NCBI GenBank assembly: GCA_024277115.1
Contig: JAJRVW010000014.1
Span: forward strand, 1-56,159
DNA from: Calditrichota bacterium
GTDB lineage: Bacteria > Calditrichota > Calditrichia > Calditrichales > J004
Direction of reading: 5' to 3'
DNA length: 56,159 nucleotides
Shown: positions 51,191-56,159 of the stretch, piece by piece
Position numbering within the stretch: the stretch's first letter is position 1
How the letters are laid out: the number at the start of each line of letters is the position of its first letter
The notes under the pieces: model-generated
What the model was told of the DNA's origin: nothing
Databases searched by the model: none
What the model saw: only the letters and a program-made list of their open reading frames with translations
Translations under genes and position numbers: made by a program

Positions 51191-51614
51191 CTATTTTTTC
51201 ACCTTCCTGATATTAATTCCATTGTTCACATCATGTACGATAGATCGAAGCCTTAGAAGTTCATCCAGGGTTGAGCATCAAGGTTGGCGGGCAGGAAGAA
51301 GTACAAACTATATTTCGGGTATATCTTCATATTATGGTAAAAAATTCCACGGTAGAAAAACGGCGAACGGTGAAATTTTTGATATGAACGGATTGACTGC
51401 TGCCCACAAAACTTTACCATTTGGGACAATCCTCGAAGTAGAGAATCTTGCTAATAGTAAAAAAGTACGTGTGCGTATAAATGACAGGGGGCCTTTTGTA
51501 CGGAATAGGATTTTGGACCTTTCTTATGAAGCGGCTAAAAGAATTGGTATGCTCAAGACTGGAACAGCGAAAATTATTGGTAAAATTATTTATACTCCCG
51601 AGATAAAAAAGTAA
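51171..51614 (+). CDS. RlpA-like lipoprotein (double-psi beta-barrel)
   Basis: RlpA-type proteins bind peptidoglycan, and some cut denuded glycan strands. The 147-residue protein has a lipobox ending LFTSC (Cys 22) and one DPBB domain: [39 protein letters not shown] and [20 protein letters not shown]. The His of [10 protein letters not shown] and the Asp of INDRGPF are conserved. There is no SPOR domain, so it is the short form. Its start lies inside the preceding TPR lipoprotein gene. Confidence 0.93.
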   Translation: MPQKNHNYFFTFLILIPLFTSCTIDRSLRSSSRVEHQGWRAGRSTNYISGISSYYGKKFHGRKTANGEIFDMNGLTAAHKTLPFGTILEVENLANSKKVRVRINDRGPFVRNRILDLSYEAAKRIGMLKTGTAKIIGKIIYTPEIKK

Positions 51615-51696
51615 TAACAATTAATCGTTTTACATTTGTAGAAGAATAAAAAACTATCTAAATTTCATGTAAACTAAAAGCATCCATGGAGGAACA

Positions 51697-52020
51697 ATGG
51701 GAAATTATGTTGAGCTAAATGATGGTAATTTTGAAGATGAAGTGTTGAAATCTGATATACCGGTAATGGTAGACTTTTGGGCGGAATGGTGTGCGCCATG
51801 TAGAATTATCGGGCCATTGGTTGATGAACTTGCGGGTGAATATGCGGGGAAGATAAAAGTTGGTAAAATGGATGTCGACCAAAACCCACAATCTTCAATG
51901 AAGTATGGGATACGGTCAATTCCAACCCTTTTATTTTTTAAGGATGGAAAACCTGTCGATCAATTACTTGGGGCAGTGCCGAAAGGCCAGATTGAAGATA
52001 AAATTTCCGCCTTGGTTTAA
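51697..52020 (+). CDS. trxA: Thioredoxin
   Basis: This is a 107-residue cytoplasmic thioredoxin that reduces disulfides via thioredoxin reductase. The active site is FWAEWCAPCR with Cys32 and Cys35, followed by VGKMDVDQNP and the cis-Pro loop YGIRSIPTLLFFKDGKPV. GGAGGAAC precedes the ATG. It is monocistronic, closed by the terminator at 52047. Confidence 0.97.
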   Translation: MGNYVELNDGNFEDEVLKSDIPVMVDFWAEWCAPCRIIGPLVDELAGEYAGKIKVGKMDVDQNPQSSMKYGIRSIPTLLFFKDGKPVDQLLGAVPKGQIEDKISALV

Positions 52021-52046
52021 AATTATTAATCATTAAAAAAAAGAAT

Positions 52047-52080
52047 GTGCGGTATAAGATTTGGTTATGCCGCACTTTTA
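52047..52080 (+). terminator. Terminator after trxA
   Basis: GTGCGGTATAA (52047-52057) pairs with TTATGCCGCAC (52065-52075) with one G-U, loop GATTTGG, then TTTT. It overlaps the earliest possible starts of engB, which argues for the start at 52088. Confidence 0.85.
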
Positions 52081-52087
52081 TATATAC

Positions 52088-52687
52088 ATGTTGAAAGAAA
52101 AAGATTTTATAAAAGTAAACTTTGAAAAAAGTGCAACAACAAGAGAGCAGGCCCCACCGTTTAAACTACCGGAAGTTGCTTTTGCCGGACGGTCGAACGT
52201 AGGCAAATCTTCCTTGTTAAATGCAATATTTAAACGTAAAAACTTAGTGAAAACTTCCTCAACACCTGGGAAAACACAGCTTATTAACTACTTCAATGTT
52301 AATGACCAATTATACTGTGTTGACCTTCCGGGGTATGGATATGCAAAGATTCCAAAATCTCAAAAGATAAAATGGCAAAAAATGATCGAATCATATTTTG
52401 TTGAAAATAGTGCCTTAAAAATGGTGTATCTGCTAATAGACAGTAGGCACGATCATCTTGATAGTGACAGAGAGATGCTTGAGTGGTTGGAATATATCGA
52501 AGTGCAATTTACATTAATTTTGAGCAAGACTGATAAAATTAAAAAAGGCGAAATAGAAAAACGTGTAAATTTTTATTTAAAAGAATATCCAGCAGCACAA
52601 TGTATTCCTTTTTCCACTAAAAACAATCTAACCCTCAAAACAATAAAATTTGATATAATTAGAGCTGTTGATAAAAATAAAGTGTAA
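52088..52687 (+). CDS. engB: Ribosome biogenesis GTPase EngB (YsxC/YihA)
   Basis: EngB is a TrmE-Era-type GTPase needed for 50S ribosome assembly. From the ATG at 52088 it has 199 residues. The P-loop is AFAGRSNVGKSSLLNA, switch I includes SSTPGKTQLINYF, G3 is VDLPGYGYAKIP, G4 is SKTDK, and G5 is PFSTKNN. In-frame TTG 52061 and ATG 52067 lie inside the trxA terminator hairpin and add residues not seen in the family, so they are less likely. No strong ribosome binding site precedes 52088. Confidence 0.94.
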   Translation: MLKEKDFIKVNFEKSATTREQAPPFKLPEVAFAGRSNVGKSSLLNAIFKRKNLVKTSSTPGKTQLINYFNVNDQLYCVDLPGYGYAKIPKSQKIKWQKMIESYFVENSALKMVYLLIDSRHDHLDSDREMLEWLEYIEVQFTLILSKTDKIKKGEIEKRVNFYLKEYPAAQCIPFSTKNNLTLKTIKFDIIRAVDKNKV

Positions 52688-52829
52688 TTGAGGAATGATT
52701 AGTCCTTGACTATAACTATTAATATCTTAAATTTTGACCTGCATTAAATTTATTACAATTTGATACAAATCACATTCTATCCTCAAGTTTATTTTAACAT
52801 TATATTTTAATTGCCGTCATGGAGGAGTT

Positions 52830-54506
52830 TTGGCTAATCATACCAGCGATAGGATTAAAAGTCATCTTGATATTTTAAGTTCATCTTGTACAAAGAATGA
52901 AAAAAAATGGACTCGTATAATTGAACAAATTTCCAAAGAACGGGATTTGATTAGTCTGGGTGGTGGTGAAAAAAATATCCAAAAACAATATAAAAAGAAC
53001 CGCTTAACAGCCCGTGAGCGCATTTCATTATTGATAGACCCTGATAAAAAATTTGCTGAATTAGCACAGTTTGCCGCCTTTAATATGTATGAAGAATGGG
53101 GTGGGGCGCCATCAGCGGGAACGATCTGTGGAATAGGCTATATTCATAACCGTTTGTGTATGATCATCGCAAATGACGCTACTGTAAAGGCAGGTTCCTT
53201 TTTTCCGATGACTTCAAAAAAGGTTATCCGTGCCCAAACTATTGCGCTTGAAAACCACTTACCAACAATTTACCTGGTAGATTCTGCCGGGATTTTTTTA
53301 CCTCTGCAAGAAGATGTTTTTCCCGATCAGGATGATTTTGGCCGTGTTTTTTACTTAAACGCACGGATGTCCTCTCTTGGTATTCCTCAGATCACTGCCA
53401 TCATGGGGATGTGTGTTGCGGGCGGGGCCTATTTGCCTGTAATGACCGATAAAATTTTAATGACAGAAGGAAGTGGATTATTTCTTGCCGGTCCCGCTCT
53501 CGTAAAAGCTGCCATCGGGCAAGAGATAAGTGCGGAAGATTTGGGTGGTGCACAGATGCATGCAGAAATAAGCGGTACGATTGATTATAAAGAAAAAGAC
53601 GATAAGTCTGCTTTGCAGCATATCCGTAAACTCGTCAGGCAAATGGGGAGCTTTGAGGACTCTGGAATAAAAAGGCTTGAATCAAAGATGCCTGCTTATG
53701 ACGAGAATGAACTCTTAAAAATTATTCCAACGGATAGCTCTGCACCGTATGATTTTTTTGATGTGCTACCAAGAATAATTGATGATGGCGAATTTGTTGA
53801 ATATAAAAAGGACTATGGCCAAACGATCGTCTGTGGCTATGCCCATATTGGTGGGTTTCCGGTTGGAATTGTTGCAAATCAAAAAAAACATATAATGAAG
53901 AAGGGGCAACCCCCTCAGTTTGGCGGCGTTATTTATACTGAAAGCGCCGAAAAAGCAGCTCGTTTCATCATGGATTGTAATCAAAATAAAATCCCTTTAT
54001 TATTTGTACATGATGTGAATGGCTTCATGGTAGGCCGCGATGCAGAATATTCTGGAATAATTAAAGCAGGTGCAAAATTAGTTAATGTTGTTTCTAACTC
54101 TGTCGTACCCAAAATTTCTCTGATAATTGGGGGTACATTTGGCGCCGGAAACTATGCAATGTGTGGTAAAGCGTATGCACCTAATTTTATCTACGCCTGG
54201 CCCAGTGCGAAATATGCTGTTATGGGCGGTAGTCAGGCTGCCAATACATTATCCGGGATAAAAATCAAACAATTGGAACGGCAGGGGAAAAAACTGTCTG
54301 AGCAAGAGAAAAAAGTTTTGCATGACCAAATAAAATCAAGTTATGATAAACAAGCTGATGCCCGTTATGCAGCTGCGCGTTTGTGGGTTGATGAAATAAT
54401 TCTTCCAGAGGAAACTCGTGAAAGATTAATTATATCGCTTGATGCTGTGACAAAAAACCCCGAGATAAAGTATAAAAAGTTTAATGCAGGGGTTTTACAA
54501 ACATGA
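52830..54506 (+). CDS. mccB: Acyl-CoA carboxylase carboxyltransferase subunit (methylcrotonyl-CoA carboxylase beta-like)
   Basis: The 558-residue protein is a biotin-dependent carboxyltransferase. The N-terminal half has NRLTARERISLLIDPD, GWGGAPSAGT-like context (EEWGGAPSAG), IYLVDSAGIFLPLQEDVFPD and MGMCVAGGAYLPVM. The C-terminal half has GFPVGIVANQKK, NGFMVGRDAEYSGIIKAGAKLV and the oxyanion GGTFGAGNYAMCGKAY. The VFPDQDDFGRVFY block is characteristic of the methylcrotonyl/geranyl-CoA group. The start is TTG 52830 with GGAGGAG close by (52821-52827), a short spacer. The biotin carboxylase subunit is absent here. The next gene, overlapping by four bases, fits the following step of leucine degradation. 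Confidence 0.88.
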   Translation: MANHTSDRIKSHLDILSSSCTKNEKKWTRIIEQISKERDLISLGGGEKNIQKQYKKNRLTARERISLLIDPDKKFAELAQFAAFNMYEEWGGAPSAGTICGIGYIHNRLCMIIANDATVKAGSFFPMTSKKVIRAQTIALENHLPTIYLVDSAGIFLPLQEDVFPDQDDFGRVFYLNARMSSLGIPQITAIMGMCVAGGAYLPVMTDKILMTEGSGLFLAGPALVKAAIGQEISAEDLGGAQMHAEISGTIDYKEKDDKSALQHIRKLVRQMGSFEDSGIKRLESKMPAYDENELLKIIPTDSSAPYDFFDVLPRIIDDGEFVEYKKDYGQTIVCGYAHIGGFPVGIVANQKKHIMKKGQPPQFGGVIYTESAEKAARFIMDCNQNKIPLLFVHDVNGFMVGRDAEYSGIIKAGAKLVNVVSNSVVPKISLIIGGTFGAGNYAMCGKAYAPNFIYAWPSAKYAVMGGSQAANTLSGIKIKQLERQGKKLSEQEKKVLHDQIKSSYDKQADARYAAARLWVDEIILPEETRERLIISLDAVTKNPEIKYKKFNAGVLQT

Positions 54507-55297
54507 AAAGCTTAGACCTTTCTTCCGTACTTATCAGCGAAAAGGATGGCGTTGCTTCATTGGTTTTAAACCGTCCGGATAAAAAAAACGCTTTAAATGG
54601 TCAGCTTGTTTTTGATTTAAAAAAGGCGTTAAAGTTTTTGGAAACAAAAAGTATGGTAAAAGTTATTGTTCTTTCCGGTGCGGGAAATGCATTTTGCAGT
54701 GGCGCAGATTTAGCATATTTGCAGGGGCTGGCCAGTAATAGTTATGAAGAAAATATAAGTGACTCAAAATCACTGTCAGAACTTTTTTTGATGATCTCTC
54801 ATTTTCCGAGGCCTGTTATTGCAAAAGTAATCGGCCCTGCATTAGCTGGTGGTTGTGGCCTTGCCTCAGTTTGCGATTTTATTATAGCCGAAGAAGGTTC
54901 TATTTTTGGCTACCCTGAGGTGCGCGTGGGGTTTGTAGCAGCGATGGTTTCCACTTTTTTAATAAAACAAATAGGGGAGAGGAAGGCGCGGGAATTATTG
55001 CTCACCGGGAAAATAATCTCCGCTACTGAAGCACAAAAAATGGGATTGATTAATAAGGTCGTTTCTAAGGAAAACTTAGAAAATGAAATATCTGCCTTAG
55101 TTGAAAACTTAAAAGCTAATTCTCCAAAAGCACTGCAAGTAACAAAGGAGTTATTTAGCTCCTTTCGTTATTTAGAAAACTCTCAGGAAGTGAATCGGTT
55201 AGCTAAAATAAATGCAGATTTTAGAACAACTAAAGATTTTTCTGAAGGAGTAAGCGCTTTTTTAGAAAAAAGAAAACCAAAATGGACAACCATATAA
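54503..55297 (+). CDS. Enoyl-CoA hydratase/isomerase, probable methylglutaconyl-CoA hydratase
   Basis: The 264-residue crotonase has LNRPDKKNALNGQL, the oxyanion segment AFCSGADLAYL, and GPALAGGCGLASVCDF followed by GYPEVRVGFVAAMVSTFL. The first catalytic Glu of classical hydratases is Gly here (GGCGLA), while the second (PEV) is kept. This pattern fits LiuC-type methylglutaconyl-CoA hydratases. It overlaps the MCC-beta gene (ATGA), so the two likely act in sequence in leucine or isoprenoid breakdown. Other crotonase activities cannot be excluded. Confidence 0.85.
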   Translation: MKSLDLSSVLISEKDGVASLVLNRPDKKNALNGQLVFDLKKALKFLETKSMVKVIVLSGAGNAFCSGADLAYLQGLASNSYEENISDSKSLSELFLMISHFPRPVIAKVIGPALAGGCGLASVCDFIIAEEGSIFGYPEVRVGFVAAMVSTFLIKQIGERKARELLLTGKIISATEAQKMGLINKVVSKENLENEISALVENLKANSPKALQVTKELFSSFRYLENSQEVNRLAKINADFRTTKDFSEGVSAFLEKRKPKWTTI

Positions 55298-55309
55298 AGG
55301 AGTAAGTGA

Positions 55310-55510
55310 ATGCTTGTATTAACACGGAGATTAGGGGAGTCTATCACAATTGGTGATAATGTAAAAATTATTGTGGTTGAAATTGATGGGAACCAGGTTA
55401 AGCTTGGAATAGAGGCGCCCAGAGAAATTGAAATTTATCGGGAAGAACTGTATGAAAGAATAAAAGGCAAATCTTTTCCGAGCACTTCAAAAAAAATAAA
55501 AAACAGTTAA
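55310..55510 (+). CDS. csrA: Carbon storage regulator CsrA
   Basis: CsrA is a small dimeric RNA-binding protein that represses translation by covering GGA motifs near ribosome binding sites. The 66-residue protein begins [16 protein letters not shown] and has [22 protein letters not shown] with the RNA-contact Arg. The extension is normal length. AAAGGAGTAAG precedes the ATG. It lies 12 bases after the hydratase, so it is probably read from the same transcript. The FliW antagonist and flagellar genes that often adjoin csrA are not seen. Confidence 0.96.
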   Translation: MLVLTRRLGESITIGDNVKIIVVEIDGNQVKLGIEAPREIEIYREELYERIKGKSFPSTSKKIKNS

Positions 55511-55566
55511 AATATTATTTTCCTTCCTACAGCTCATCCGATAAAATATTTAGATTTATTTTTTGA

Positions 55567-55773
55567 TTAAAGGTAGTTATTATCTTTTTTATCAAAATAA
55601 TTATCTACAAACCGCTCTGACTTTTTCTTTAAATCCCCGATCACTCTATTTTTAAATTTTTTATGTAGACTCAAAATTTCTTCAAACGCCTGTTCCTGAT
55701 CTTTTGGTAATTTATCTGGATGACAGGAAAAATAAATTTTTATAAATTCTACCGCCAAAGCATCCTTATCCAT
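55567..55773 (-). CDS. Small conserved-looking protein of unknown function
   Basis: The 68-residue acidic/basic helical protein begins MDKDALAVEFIKIYFSCHPD and ends KSERFVDNYFDKKDNNYL. A strong GGAGG lies seven bases before the ATG on the minus strand, and the composition is protein-like, so I accept it as real. It faces csrA tail to tail with a 56-base gap. I do not recognise a family; FIKIYFSCHPD with a following helix looks like a small all-helical domain. Confidence 0.65.
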   Translation of the reverse strand: MDKDALAVEFIKIYFSCHPDKLPKDQEQAFEEILSLHKKFKNRVIGDLKKKSERFVDNYFDKKDNNYL

Positions 55774-56159
55774 ATTTCCTCCATTTAAATTTTAAGTTAT
55801 CACGTTTTGCTGAAAAGGAATTTATTTTTATTACAGCTAAATCGCAACTAAAAGAATATATAGAGCAGGGCATTTATATAAATAATAGTTTACATAATAT
55901 ATATTATATAACATATCTCTAATAACCCAAAACACCAAAAAGATACTTAACCACAACAAAAACACCATCTTAAAGCCAACCCTACTTTTTTTATTAATTG
56001 TCCGATTTTTAAACATGCAAATTAGAAAAAGTATGAATATCCTACTTTTGCATACTTTTTTATTTGTGCTGATTCTCCAGCTTAAATTTGCGAAAATGCT
56101 TAAAACACTTATTATAAACCACAATTAATACAAGTTTGATATTTGTTCTTCCACTTTAT
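55774..56159. other. AT-rich region without a confident gene
   Basis: The final 386 bases are very AT-rich. One minus-strand frame (56124-55837) of 95 codons starts with TTG, has no ribosome binding site, and is hydrophobic only because of base composition. The promoter of the small gene at 55773 should lie at the left of this stretch. An imperfect AT palindrome occurs near 55893-55910. Nothing else is supported. Confidence 0.5.

Noticed and set aside
55837-56124. 95-codon minus-strand frame at the right end
   Set aside because: TTG start, no ribosome binding site, extreme AT content; hydrophobicity is explained by base composition.

Overview
The window looks like a chromosomal segment from a bacterium of the FCB superphylum (Calditrichota, KSB1, Marinimicrobia, Ignavibacteria or a relative). 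The evidence is a secreted protein with a C-terminal NYPNPFNPSTTI sorting signature, many TPR lipoproteins including one starting [11 protein letters not shown], and moderately AT-rich housekeeping genes. The exact phylum cannot be settled by eye. The gene content is mostly core, and the left 11 kb carries all the clear dispersed repeats.

Layout. 1-75: start of an IS3-type transposase cut by the window edge. 148-10587 (minus strand): smc, a membrane-anchored GH2-like protein, a PdxJ homologue that lacks its catalytic residues, two NTF2-like-looking lipoproteins and a T9SS-type secreted protein, separated by palindromic repeats. 10782-11055: a repeat element with 18-bp inverted ends and internal hairpins. 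11085-17975 (plus strand from here to 55510): ligA, secD-secF-STAS, purA. 18009-24783: a degenerate metallophosphatase-like protein, trpDCFBA without trpE or trpG, an AroQ chorismate mutase with no normal start codon, and mltG. 24787-32050: a PcrA/UvrD helicase, a very large TPR protein and a TolB-like lipoprotein. 32234-35775: the mrfA-mrfB (yprA-yprB) DNA-repair pair. 35929-44124: acyl-CoA synthetase, purM, plsY, gpsA, fbp, asnS, acylphosphatase and apt. 44145-51614: a TPR/CsgG-like protein, tRNA-Arg(CCT), a YfgM-like TPR protein, argD, an unknown membrane protein, a sirtuin, a TPR lipoprotein and an RlpA-like lipoprotein. 51697-55510: thioredoxin, EngB, a methylcrotonyl-CoA carboxylase beta-like subunit, an enoyl-CoA hydratase and csrA. 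A small convergent gene lies at 55567-55773.

The most unusual signal is that five genes between 28.4 and 43.4 kb are each broken by one lesion while the family homology continues on the other side. Four are in-frame stops (the TPR protein, mrfB, gpsA, acylphosphatase) and one is a single-base frameshift (fbp). No other gene in the window shows this, apart from the chorismate mutase that begins with CTG where ATG is expected. At all five sites a glutamate codon is a plausible original. Sequence error or strain variation, recent decay, and translational recoding all remain possible; raw reads would decide. The second strongest signal is the PdxJ homologue, which has kept the fold and length but lost essentially every catalytic histidine and glutamate.
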